From contig NW_025064929.1 of assembly GCF_019112545.1 (NCBI RefSeq), forward strand, positions 122,826 to 185,254: a stretch of 62,429 nucleotides of DNA. The letters run 5' to 3'. Below are positions 10,779-21,523 of the stretch, piece after piece. The notes below the pieces were generated by a model, which saw only the letters and a list, made by a program, of their open reading frames with translations, was not told where the DNA came from and searched no databases. Position 1 is the stretch's first letter. Every line of letters starts with the position of its first letter. The DNA comes from Guyanagaster necrorhizus. Lineage: Eukaryota > Basidiomycota > Agaricomycetes > Agaricales > Physalacriaceae. A program made the translations under genes and the position numbers.

Positions 10779-12317
10779 ATGACAGTCAACCACTATTTCC
10801 CACCACAGGTCACCCAGGAGCCGTGTAAGTGCATAGTATACAGGTTGAATATTACTTATTGCTCGCAGTGGACTATGCCGACCTCCCAGTAATTGACCTA
10901 TCCAAGTCGCCGCGTCCAGATGACGTACGCGAAGCTATGCAGACCCATGGATTCCTCTACGTTGTTGGGCACGGATTATCACCCATTGCGGTATGGTCAG
11001 TATCGCAGACCAATTATCTTGCTTATTGAAGCGTGCACTAGAATCAACGAATCTTTGACATTGCCGACCTTCCATTCTCTAACGTTAGTGACGACAAAAA
11101 ACGGCACTACGATGCAGCCATTCAACAGACTGGATCATACCAGGGGTACAAGCTTCGGAAGTACTGGGTAGGTGAACCATATACTTTTATCTTGACATCT
11201 AAATTCATATTCAGGAAGCACGTCGACAACGGGGTACAAGATGAAGTCGAAATGTACAACAGTGGGTTTCCCCACCCATATTGTTCTTCGAGCTTATTCT
11301 ATGTGTGCCAGTTCATCGAGATATAACGAAACGACCGCATCCCGAAGCTTTGCGACCGTACCTCGTCGAAATTGAAAAGTTTGCACGACACAACCACCTA
11401 AATGTTCTTCATCCCATTTTACGGTTGCGTATTTTTTGCTCTCTTCATTTGGTGTCTTTCTTACTTGTCAATCAAGTCTCCTAGCACTGGGCCTTGGTCT
11501 TCAAGAAGATGCATTTGTGAATATACACGGGTATTCCTCTGTCAGTGAGACTTACGGTAAGACGTTTGCTTCTGCGTTCGTCCCATTCAGTGATGACCTC
11601 TGTCGCTAGTACGGTTTATGAAATAGTTAGGCACTTCTCTCTGTTTCCCCTGTCAACTACACTCATTTGGCATTAGTTATCCTCACTCCGACGAGGACGA
11701 GGAAAAGACGAAGAGCGTCTGGCTCAAAGGACACACTGGTATGTCCAGCGCCAAACTTCAACTGAATGAAACTGACGCTCTCGTAGATACCGGCTCGATC
11801 ACCATCCTGTATAGCCAGCCCGTGTCGGCGTTACAGATACTCACACCCTCGGGGGAATGGAAGTGGGTGAAACACATTGAAAACGCATTGGCAGGTCCAT
11901 CCCCTTCTAAAGTTATTCTACCATCGATGACATTGAAACAGGTCATCAACGCCGGAGACTCTCTTGAGTTCTTGTCAGGAGGCGCATATCGTTCGACGAT
12001 CCATCGGTATGCCTTCGTTCTTACCGAGACAACTCTTTTCTGACTTGCCGAGTAGGGTCGTACAACCTCCCAAAGACCAACGAGGATACCCTCGCCTCTG
12101 TGTATTCTATTTTTGCATGCCCGACGATAATGTAAAGCTTCTTCCTTTGGTCGGTAACAAAGTCCGCCGATTTGTGGATGCGGACGCGCCGACGATGGAA
12201 GATTGGCGTAAGGGAAGGACGGCAGCATATGGGAAAAGCCAGCTTAAGAAGGCGGAGGGAGAGGAGAGAATCGAAGAAGAAGTTATTAATGGTGTTGTGG
12301 TCAAGCATTATAATTGA
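10779..12317 (+). CDS. 2-oxoglutarate/Fe(II) oxygenase, copy 3
   Basis: Third tandem paralogue with the same exon plan, starting MTVNHYFPPQVTQEP. The fold and iron ligands are kept: KGHTD, then STIHRVVQPP, ending VVVKHYN. Differences from copies 1 and 2 include DTGSIT for DFGSIT directly after the ligand Asp, SPIA for SLAE, DDKKRHYDAAI for DEEKRQYEATI, and VNIHGYSSVSETY for VDIHRYSSVGETY. These suggest drift or altered substrate choice, but no stop or frameshift was found. The 3' exons are identical to copy 2 over 349 bp while the 5' exons differ clearly. It shares the unusual 51-base GC-AG intron at 11890-11940. Confidence 0.8.
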
Positions 12318-12636
12318 TCCAAGATGTATCAAAAGTTGTACAATATAGGTCGTTCCAATTTGACTACGCGCCGCCAACTCCTTCACCAAGATGGCGTGCT
12401 GGACCTCACGTTGTATCTGTTAACTCACTCAAAGTTCAAGAGCGTTCGGATTTCTCTTGTTACGGTATACCTACTATGCTGTCTCTCTGCTGATCAAAAT
12501 ACATGTTATATTGGACCTTCGCGTAAATTCTCTAATTGTTATGTCTGGGCGCGGTTATTATCAAAACCGCAGAAAAGCCTGCCGAAGTCAGAGGCATGCT
12601 CGTCGTACAAATATAGTCATCGTCAATAATTGGCAG

Positions 12637-14137
12637 TCACAGCGTCGTCTCGTCGTTGGCTTCTTCCATCCTGACCCATAGATCACCCTAAGCAAGAAAA
12701 GTCCACCCAAGCTTACGTCTAACACTGAATCATACCTTAGCATACAGCAACACATGCGTCCCGAGCATGATCCTATCCCGGCCTTCGCTCGTCCCGGGAG
12801 CTCTGGTCCAAGTCTTCGGCGGAATATCCTCAGCAGGCTGAGCATCCAGGGCAAGACTGAAAGAGAAGAATGTTTGCAGGAGTCGAATGAGGTAGTACGA
12901 AGCTTCATTGCAGGTAAACTAGCATAAAGCTTGAATGCTTCTTAAATGGGGCCTGAGAAGTGCTCGTCCTTACCTGTTGGCCAAGGCAGATCCTCGGACC
13001 TGCGCCGAAGGGAGCGAATATGTACGGATTAGGGGTTAGATACTTGTATAGGCGACTGTCAAGAAACCGGTCCGGGCCAAATTCGAGGAAGGAAAGAATC
13101 AGCGCTGGTAAGGTATTTCATCTCACCGTCCGGTCCCCATAAATCCGTCCGACGATGCATCAAGAATACGGAGTTTATCATTTTGGAATAAGTGTTCAGA
13201 CGGTCTCAAGGTAATTGAAACCAACCCTCTATACTCTGGAATATAGTAAGGTTCACGTCCTATATTCGGAAGGGTGGTTGCAACTTTCGACGAACTAGGT
13301 GTGAATGAGTCTTGCTTATAGGTGCCCAACAAAGAATGCCGTACCGAGCGTTTACTGGGCTGGAAGCCGACAGGGTTAGTTGTTTACACTGGAGGGAGTA
13401 ACTCCATATACATCGGTGGATACAGCCGTAAGGTCTCTAAACGAATAGAAAAGTTAGCGCGCTGCATGATATGGCAACTGTGGTGCCGTCGAGAAACGTT
13501 CATAAATATTGCATTCCACGGATGTCTTCGCAAGAGGGTGTCCGGGACCAACTTTTTCAAGAATCTCCGATCGTAAGCGAGCAGCCATCTCCGGATAGAT
13601 TATTGGTGTTAACATACCTTGATGTGCTCTATCTCAGTTGTAAAAACCTAGTGGAATATGCTGCTCTTTGAATGGAGATCCATGGACCAGATGGGAAGTC
13701 GCTCACCCTTGTGTCCGAAAAGAAGGTGAAAGAGAAAGTGCTTCCGTATTTTTCGCTCCAGTCATGAAACGCTTCGTCTAACAACCTGCATGTTAACTAA
13801 TAGAACGTCTAAGAGAGTGCGCTATCACAAACCCGGATATCTATGCTTGACGCTGCGCACGATACGCCGTAAGATTGAGATACTGCTTTCCTGGATGGTC
13901 GGAACTATAAGGGCATTCCGTGTAGCAACATCTCTGCTGACGATAAAGTTTGTGAAGTAGATACGAGATCGAACAGAGAGAGGATGTAGGAACAGAGGAA
14001 CGAGAAAGCATAGCCATGACGGAAAACTGAGAGCCCCAGACATATTGAATAACACAGATAGCGACGCATGGAATGGCAAGGGGAAGAATATCTGGGGATA
14101 GATAGGCAAATCCAGGAGGTAGATAGTTGGCAGCCAT
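12637..14137 (-). pseudogene. Cytochrome P450 relic on the minus strand
   Basis: Read from 14137 downward, the N-terminus is MAANYLPPGFAYLS, parallel to the intact copies. Near 14045 the frame shifts, with residues around ESG lost, before LSFPSWLCFLVPLF. Exon pieces continue as DWSEKYGSTFSF and VFTTEIEHIK. The sequence then jumps directly to [13 protein letters not shown], so the exons for helices C to I, about 1 kb, are deleted. Later pieces are [29 protein letters not shown], the heme loop [12 protein letters not shown] (12974-13009, Asn changed to Gly) and the end [14 protein letters not shown]. The frameshift and large internal deletion make it nonfunctional. It is convergent with the oxygenase array and is the only P450 here on the minus strand. 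Confidence 0.85.
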
Positions 14138-16810
14138 GGTTGGACTGAAGCCTGTTACCAGTTACCCGTTGAGTTTTATTGCACGTACCGGAAAGCAAAC
14201 AGCTGCAAGCGGAAACAAAATGGAGATGCCCGTGACTTATATCCATTCAATTTGAAAGAAGGTATGCCGTCAATGCCATTTAAGCTCGGGATCTCATTAA
14301 GTACGCAGCATCTGCCACTCGGAAGGCTGTTCTCTAAGGCTCGAATTCGAGGGACTCGGACTGGTCAGGGTACCGGATCTCCCAGGCGCGCCGCTTTCCC
14401 CAAGCATGACAATGAAATATAAATGTGAGCATAATTAATAGTAGACGTACAGGGCGAGTGTACTGTGAGATTTTGACCTTGGTATGGTATCAGGTCAACG
14501 TTAACTGCCGCAGGGTCAGATTTACACATTGTCATGCCTTAATATCCGATGAGATCGATGGTGTAGCAAATAAACCTGCCATCCTTGTTAATAGTAGGCT
14601 GCATCACATTTATTTAAAAAGTAATTACTCACTTTCCGTTGCTCAGCTGGTGTTGCCGTGGCCCGCGATTCTTACCAACACTTCAGCTGGTGCAGGGCAG
14701 TGGCTGGACAGGGTTGGACAGGACCCTCCATTATCCCTACAGAGGTCGTCGTCAATCGGAAAGTTTGGACGGATTTGGCATTCTCAATATCCCTATTGAC
14801 TAAGGTCAGCACAAAGTCCAGATAAATTGACCCGTCTTACGTTGTAGGTCAGATTTTTTGTTCAGACAAAAGAAGACAGATCCATCTGTTCCGACATATG
14901 ACACATTGGGTGCCACATACCAGTTTAGATCTGTGCCTTACTAAGTTATTGTTATCTTAAATAATTAGCCAGATGAACTCTGGTGTGTCATTGCAGACAA
15001 TCAGCTTTCACGACTGAGCAAAAAACAAACTCTTCAACAGGTCTCGAGCTCTTGACAACGACGAGCTGAATATCGATCATTAACTGCACGGCAATCAGAC
15101 ATCTGTACATCTGTACTTGGCAAGTTTTTACAATTTTTTAGAGGTCGGAACAAAAGTTCGGACAAATTCTTGAAACTCGCGAATTTGGCGTACCGACCTC
15201 CATAGGGATAATTGGGGGTCATTGAAAAAGCACGTGCACAGAAAGCGGCAATCGCCGCTCAAAAGCTCGTACGCTCGTACCACCATCTACTCCGCCGTAG
15301 GAAGATGCTCCATGCTGGGACTCGAGAACGCCTATTACGTGAATCCTGGATATACGAGGACTATGAAGCAATCTCCACGGTAGAGGTTCCATAAATGAAG
15401 ATTGCACGGACTGGGAGCTTCTTTGGTATTGGAATTCAAGATAAAAAGGCTGAATTTCGTGAGGTCTTTGGACTCGGTGGTGAGTGTGAGTTTCTGTGGT
15501 TAGCTATATGTGTCATGCTCATTCGGTTTGACACAGCAAATCCATCATTTCCCGCAGTAGCTTTGCGTTCATATGTTGATTGTTGATTAGTGGTCATATT
15601 GGAACGAAAAACGGATCAAAATCATGCTTTCGTGATGTTTCAAGATGTTCGTTCTCTTGAACTCGACCGCGATGCATGACGGTCGATATTATGCCGCCGC
15701 TGCTGGTCGCAGGAAACAGAGGTATAGTCTTTGGTTGCTTCTCGACGAAATGGTGGTTGATACAGAACCGTTTTGACAGTTCCAAACAGCGATCTGTCGT
15801 CAATCCTCTGCGGCAACCTGAGCGAATTCATAATTTCGAATGGGAGGTTTGCTTTCGATCTAGCAATCACTGGAAACCTCGTAATATTTTCCAGACCCCG
15901 TTCCGATAGCGCAGCATATGAGCTGTGGAAAGTTCCCTCTCCATCATTGATCAGCACTGTTCGCCGTACCGTAACGCATGATGGTTCTCCGCCTCCCGTT
16001 AAAACATGAATCCATAGCTCATATGCCCTTCCGACACGTCGCAATCACGCAATCACGCTTCCCACGGACTTCGGCGCCCAGCTGAAAAAGATTGGGCTAC
16101 TTAGGGCAGGAGCCCCATGGCACGCATGCACTGTCTCGGAAGTGAGAATCAGCTATTCTCGTGGGAATAACCTTTCCATTTTCCTGCGGAAAGGACTGAG
16201 GGGAACCAGGAGATGGCTGAGCGACTGAGATCCTTGGTAGAGGGGAAATGGAGTACAAGTGGGCAGAGCTCGACTTTGAAACTGGCAAAGATGTCGGACT
16301 CGGTTGACGATTGCCCTTAAGACACAGGAAACGGGTACAGGAACAATCGATTCGCAGGGTGACTTCGACGTGCCTCCTCCGAGTCGGTGATAGAATCTGT
16401 GATTGGCGCCAAAACCGAGTCGTCGTTGTGGCGACAGTTGTTCGAGCGTGTGATTGTGCCATCCCCGCATCCCGGCGCCTTTGTCTGCCGCATGGACCGT
16501 CGACGCACGGACCAATTTTAGTGTGCCAGATTTCGGGCTCGGCGCAGAAAATCGGGCGCGCCTCTTCACTCGTCACCGACATCATCCTTTCCCTCTATCA
16601 TATCAGTGTTCACGATTTACCGACTCAATTGCTTCGCAATATGATGAGAAATCAATCATTAATCGCCGATTACGCTATCGGTTATTAGTCAAATTTCCTT
16701 TGTCAGAATTTCCTTTGTTGGTCACTACTCCGACTCGGGGACGCATCGGCCATTACCGCCCTTACCGACGGAAGATCAGTGTGATTTATCCGAATCGGAT
16801 GGCTGAGGGA
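14138..16810. other. Gene-poor stretch with unassigned open frames
   Basis: Several open frames occur (15212-15394 plus, 15640-16044 minus, 15773-16009 plus, 16097-16585 minus). None shows a domain I recognise and no consistent splice model links them. A plus-strand reading at 15600-16010 has some protein-like character (SLELDRD, then NGRFAFDLAITGNLVIFSRP), which could be a decayed propeller-type or F-box protein. The right end leads into the DUF3533 gene promoter. Confidence 0.3.
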
Positions 16811-16818
16811 TATTTAAG
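16811..16818 (+). promoter_or_regulatory. TATA-like element of the DUF3533 gene
   Basis: TATTTAAG lies 61 bases before the ATG at 16872. Assigned by position and sequence only. Confidence 0.4.
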
Positions 16819-16871
16819 CGACGTGAAGAACGCATCACCGATATCGTCATTCTTCCCCGCTCATTCCAAAG

Positions 16872-18584
16872 ATGGCAGACTCCGCCAGCATCGTCACTGT
16901 CCACGAAGAGCAGCCTGCGACTCCCATACTTTTCTCGAACGAGTTCACCGATCGGGAGCTGGCAGCGCAGAGGAAAGCCTACATCAAGAGTTTGGTTGTA
17001 GGATGTTTATCCATGGTTGTCCTCATGTTCAGCGTCTTCTCGATATATTGGGGTGCGCTATGGAAGCTTCCGGACCATAAACTACCGGGATGGGTCGTCG
17101 TAGGCTGGTTCTTGTTTTCGTCTACTCCATGTCTCACCGTTAACTTTCAGGACTTCGACGGGTCGACTATCGGCAGCACAGTCGCTAATACGCTTCTTTC
17201 TGATACTGCGTCCACGTCAAGGATCTCCTGGAAGCAAATGCCGGCGTCACATTTCTCGGGGCCGGATGAAGTGGGTAACTCAGTCGTAGAACAAAGAGTT
17301 TGGATGGCTGTCGTTAGTAAGTATCTTGGTTCTCCTATTTATCTTCATCTTAACCTTGTGCATGGATAGTTCATGCCAACGCCACTTCGACCCTCAATTC
17401 GGCTGCTTCATCCGTTAACTCGTCCTATAATGGTACACAGGCACTTACTGTCTACGCCGACGAAGCTAGGAACGAGAATGCATTGTGAGTGTTCGTTCAC
17501 CTCGTTTGTTTCTTTGCTCATGTTGTTCAGCCGTTCACTTCTTCGTCCCTATATCACAACGACCATGGATACGATTTCGCAGAGCTTTGCCCACACCTTT
17601 GCTACACAGCTGGCCAACTCTTCATCCTCGTCTATCGCGTCGATCCTCCAGTCTGCCCCACAAATAATCACCCAGCCTGTCAGCTACACCATCGATAATT
17701 TGCGGCCATTCGACGTCCCTGTGTAAGCTTCTCCTGTATTATGTCACAAACTACCTTCTGACCGCTTCCTCAGCGCGAGTGCTATCACCTTTGTTGGTCT
17801 CATCTACCTACTAGTTTTGTGCTTCTTCATCGTCGTGAGTCCAAGCCTTTGTGTTCGAGTTCATTGTCCTCACTTTACGCCCAGATCATTGGTTCCGGTG
17901 CCCGCCTGGCCTCTGGAATCGAAATGAAGCTCACAACCAAGTCGCTTATTAAAGTCCGCCTGGTTTCAACGTTGGCGCTCTACTTCATGATATCGCTCTT
18001 CTACTCTACGGTCAGCCGTGCGTTCCAAGTAAACTTTGACAGAAAGTGAGCCTTCTGACTGTCCCCTTATCTAACCTAACATTTTCTCCTACTAGATTCG
18101 GCTCTGCTGGCTTCGTGATCTTTTGGATGGTCAACTTCGTCGGCATGCTCTCCGTGGGGCTTGCACTTGAGGCTATGATCACGCTCTTGACGCCAAGGTA
18201 TATGCCATTCTTCATGATCACTTGGGTCATTAGTACGTTTGCATCCCCACCATCTTGTTCCACGACTGACCGATAACCTTTCCAGCCAACGTCGCGGTGT
18301 GCTTCATGCCCATCGAAGTTCTCCCCCATTTCTACCGCTACGGCTACGCGTACCCTTTCTACAACGTTTCGGGCGCGATCCGGACTATTCTGTTTGGTAC
18401 GAAAAATCAACGTATGTGGGGCTATTCTTTGTCAACGTGGGTTATGCTAACCACTCCCTTAGTTGGCCTCCACTTTGGTGTTCTTATCGCGTGGACGATC
18501 GTTTCACTCTTCACGCTTCCTCTCTTCCAGTGGAATGCGAGGAGGATGTTGACGCGTCAAGTGAGCCAGCCCAAGGCCGTGTAA
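16872..18584 (+). CDS. DUF3533 (SNG1-like) membrane protein
   Basis: About 430 aa in nine exons. The first exon ends LPGWVV at 17099, and a 51-base intron (17100-17150) leads to DFDGSTIG. A transmembrane segment near residues 38-60 (VVGCLSMVVLMFSVFSIYW), the GALWKLP turn and the DFDG motif are hallmarks of DUF3533, the family of the yeast nitrosoguanidine-resistance protein Sng1. It continues VWMAVVIHANAT, then a Ser-rich extracytoplasmic region, then about six hydrophobic segments (SAITFVGLIYLLVLCFFIV, FVIFWMVNFVGMLSVGL and others), ending RQVSQPKAV. The family resembles ABC-2 type and YhgE/Pip membrane proteins and is linked to drug tolerance or lipid distribution; the exact role is unknown. 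All nine junctions keep frame. Partial copies of this gene lie at 19900-20010 and 24285-24440. Confidence 0.85.
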
Positions 18585-19530
18585 ATGAAACAGTAAACCG
18601 TTGCGAAATCATCCATTGCATAACGCGGTAACCACTTGGGGCGCGCGGGATACGGGTGTACAAGATGAGATGTACATCTTTCTGAACCTCGCTGGCTCCC
18701 ACAAGGACTACCACTTGTAAATTATTACTTATCAGCATTCGCATGCATACATACGTATACATACCCGTCAATAGAACCATGTAATACCGCTTCCCAAATT
18801 AAATACGTTGACATTAGCGAATCATGCAATAGTCCTCTCTTAATGGCTGATTATAAGTTCGCATCCTGTCTCCATATTTTCTGGTTTAGATGATTCGCGT
18901 GAATACCAGGAGGATGGGATTGCAAGGGTGCTGTATCCTACGGCCTCAATTGGATGATCCCGGCAAATTCCGAAAATGGTCGAAGTAATATGTTTCTGTT
19001 TGCGTATTGTTGGGAATCCTCGGTGATGCGCAGGGTAGACTCCAGGCTGGTAAGGCCAGAAGGTATGAACTCCTTATTCTGCAGCTCCTACAGAGCTTGT
19101 ATTTATACTCTCCAGACTTATATCTAGAATTTACTACGACTTTCTCTTTCTCTCGGGCTTACTCATCAACGCTCGGCATGATGCCGGATTGCCCTTTCTA
19201 GAGCTTTCCAGCAAAATCCCAACACGTATCAGCTATATGGCAGTAATCATAGTTCATTAAGCATTATATATATCAAATACATGTATTACAATTACATAAA
19301 GCCTAAATGATCCATGCACAATGCAGAATTTTACCTAGCTTTCATAGCCAACAGAGCTACTACCGCATTGGGAATGATATTTTCCCACGGTTTTATATAC
19401 TCAAGTTATGCATGATCACATCCAGCGAAAATAGGCAGCGCGTGGGTCGGGAGGCGACAGCAAATCATCAAAAATTATTTTTCTGGGCTGTACAAGTTTT
19501 TTTTTCGAGGGATGGGCGGGAAGGCGGGTT
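18585..19530. other. Intergenic, nothing recognised
   Basis: Downstream of the DUF3533 gene. I see no coding region. Confidence 0.35.
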
Positions 19531-19539
19531 ATTCACTGC

Positions 19540-19640
19540 CCGATCCAGTGCCTCATCGACAGTGCCTGTAAGGTCAGAGGCTCTCACTAGGTCCATCGCG
19601 TGAGCAATCAAGATGATGGTTTGTGGTGCGGGCGGGAAAC
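19540..19640 (-). pseudogene. MYND-gene 5' end fragment
   Basis: About 60 bases around 19570-19630 match the start-codon region of the MYND gene at 27486 and a second relic near 20640-20700. The shared core is GGTCCATCGCGTGA (plus strand), which contains the complement of the ATG. No downstream exon in frame could be joined to it. Confidence 0.4.
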
Positions 19641-19899
19641 GGAGTACGTCGTTGGATCAGAGTAGGTCCGGAATGAGTCTTCAGATGACTCATAAAATTA
19701 GAAGCTGTAGAACCAGTATTCCACACCAGTCACGTCAGTATCCTCTCCAAACAACTGAAAGGCAATCCCCAATGAATGATGCGAAGCCGGGACCGCCTAG
19801 GCGTTGCATTGAGTTACAAATTCACCAACATTTCTCTCCCGTTGAGTCTTTAATAAGGCGAGAACCTAGGTAGTGATGGTTGCCTGTTTATCGGATCCT

Positions 19900-20010
19900 A
19901 ATGAGGAACGAGAATATTTAGGAGTGTCCATTCACTTTGCTTCTTTTCTTGTTTTATCTGGCCCTTCGCTTCTCCGTCCCGACGTCATGACGACCATAGA
20001 GGCGATCTTG
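19900..20010 (+). pseudogene. DUF3533 exon fragment
   Basis: The plus strand reads GVSIHFASFLVLSGPSLLRP then VMTTIEAILLDL. It aligns, including the intron and its acceptor, with the DUF3533 exon junction at about 17485-17580 (SLLRPYITTTMDTIS). It is an isolated fragment lying between two MYND relics, so the duplications here are scrambled. Confidence 0.5.
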
Positions 20011-20159
20011 CTAGACCTTCGCTGTACACTGCGCTCCTTGTGTGCATCCGCTGGGAGAGCTTGGACCGACAAACCCTAAGCTATGTAATCAGTAAGCGTA
20101 GAATAAATCTGCACCCTGTAGTAGAACGTTTCGCCGAGATGTACCGTGGCCTTCCTTGT

Positions 20160-20690
20160 TTATATCCTGCCCGTGCAGCCTGAGATAAACGGATGTCTTC
20201 AGTTTCTCATCCGAGGCTTCCAGAAAGACACGAGCCCATTATTTGGGAGACTAAATATAATGCGGTAAATATCTTCTGGACTTGCACTCCGTAGTAAAGA
20301 GACGTATATCTGGAAGTTGAATTAAACATACCGTCTTCGACAGAGAAGAAATAGCTGAACTGAAAGAGCCCAAGAAGATTAGACCTGTACCACAACGCCG
20401 GTGGACGGAGGTCTATACTGAGCCTCGCCTCTAGTATTACGAACAAAAATTCGAGGCAGCATCAGAGCTCGCACGAGTTGGGTAACTATTCATTGTCACA
20501 AGTCAGAACAAGGTATAGAGATATCAGGTAGCGCAAATGATCTGGCTCCGAACCAAGGATAGATCAGGCATCTTCAAGTTCTAATTCACAGCGACTTCGA
20601 AGCTGTCCCCTAAGTATACCTGTGGAATATTTTGTGAGGCAGAGGCTGTCAGCTAGGTCTATCGCCTGAGCAATCGAGATCATGCTTTGT
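20160..20690 (-). pseudogene. MYND-protein gene relic
   Basis: On the minus strand DLRPPALWYRSNLLGLFQFS and FSVEDG (about 20330-20410) match PLPPALWYNSRLPELFQFSY and CSVEDG of the intact gene at 25449-27486. The segment MPDLSLVRSQ (about 20540-20570) matches MPDLALVRNQ. Between them the reading is broken by stops, and the MYND finger half is missing. It is the degenerate block-1 counterpart of the MYND gene. Confidence 0.65.
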
Positions 20691-20699
20691 GATGCGGGT

Positions 20700-21478
20700 G
20701 GGAACAGAGCGTGTTGATGGAACAGTCGGTTGGAAACGAATTAGAGGGCGGAACCAGTACCAGTGTTCAGTTTTCCCGAGTCACACCAGTCCAAAAACAA
20801 TCCCCCTCGGATGACTAACAAGAAATTATCGATGATGCGAAACCGGGACCGTAGTGGCATCGCACTAAATCACAAACTCGACGGTGGCACCGTCATTGAT
20901 TCTTCGATGCACTGGTTATTGGTGATTTGCCCCCCAGACAATCAGAAAGGATATATTTTGGCTGCCCTAGAGAATATTTTTTTTGCGTTCAACTGAAAGT
21001 CAGAGTCTGGGTGTAAAGAATGTGCACAGTGCCGCAAATAGACAGGCAGAGGCGGAAAACTGGTTGAACAAGTGCATATCTTCATGCTAGACTAAATTTT
21101 CCTGTAGGAGCTTACCGGGCTCCGCCTAGACGTGGACGGGAACGTGAACAAAGCTTCTTTCGCAAAATTTATGCGTAACCCCATGTCGCGTAAGTCTCAT
21201 TGATTTTAGCAAGGGACTACTTCTTATTCTCATGGCTTTCCGTTTATTTTTCAGCGTCAACTTCTTGGCCCAACCATCTGTGGCCAGTGACCGGGTTTCG
21301 GTATTGCTTGCAGCCGGAAACTGGCTATTTCCAGCCTTTCTCCACCTGCGCCATTCATGCAATCATGACGAGGTGTCAGTTACTAAGTTCCCCCATACAG
21401 TGTTGATGCATTAAGTCATTCAGATTACTTGCATTCCACGGGCCATGGGAGATCGTCAGCCTCAGTATCATTCGCAAC
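20700..21478. other. Intergenic upstream of P450 gene B
   Basis: No gene. About 21225-21345 is homologous to 28385-28500 upstream of P450 gene D (shared stretch CTCATGGCTTTCCGT), so upstream sequence was duplicated with the gene. Confidence 0.45.
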
Positions 21479-21486
21479 TATATAAA
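21479..21486 (+). promoter_or_regulatory. TATA box of P450 gene B
   Basis: TATATAAA lies 45 bases before the ATG at 21524, the same spacing as in gene A. Confidence 0.6.
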
Positions 21487-21523
21487 TAAAGTCCTTACTG
21501 GCCTCGCCTCGTCCTCGCTCATC

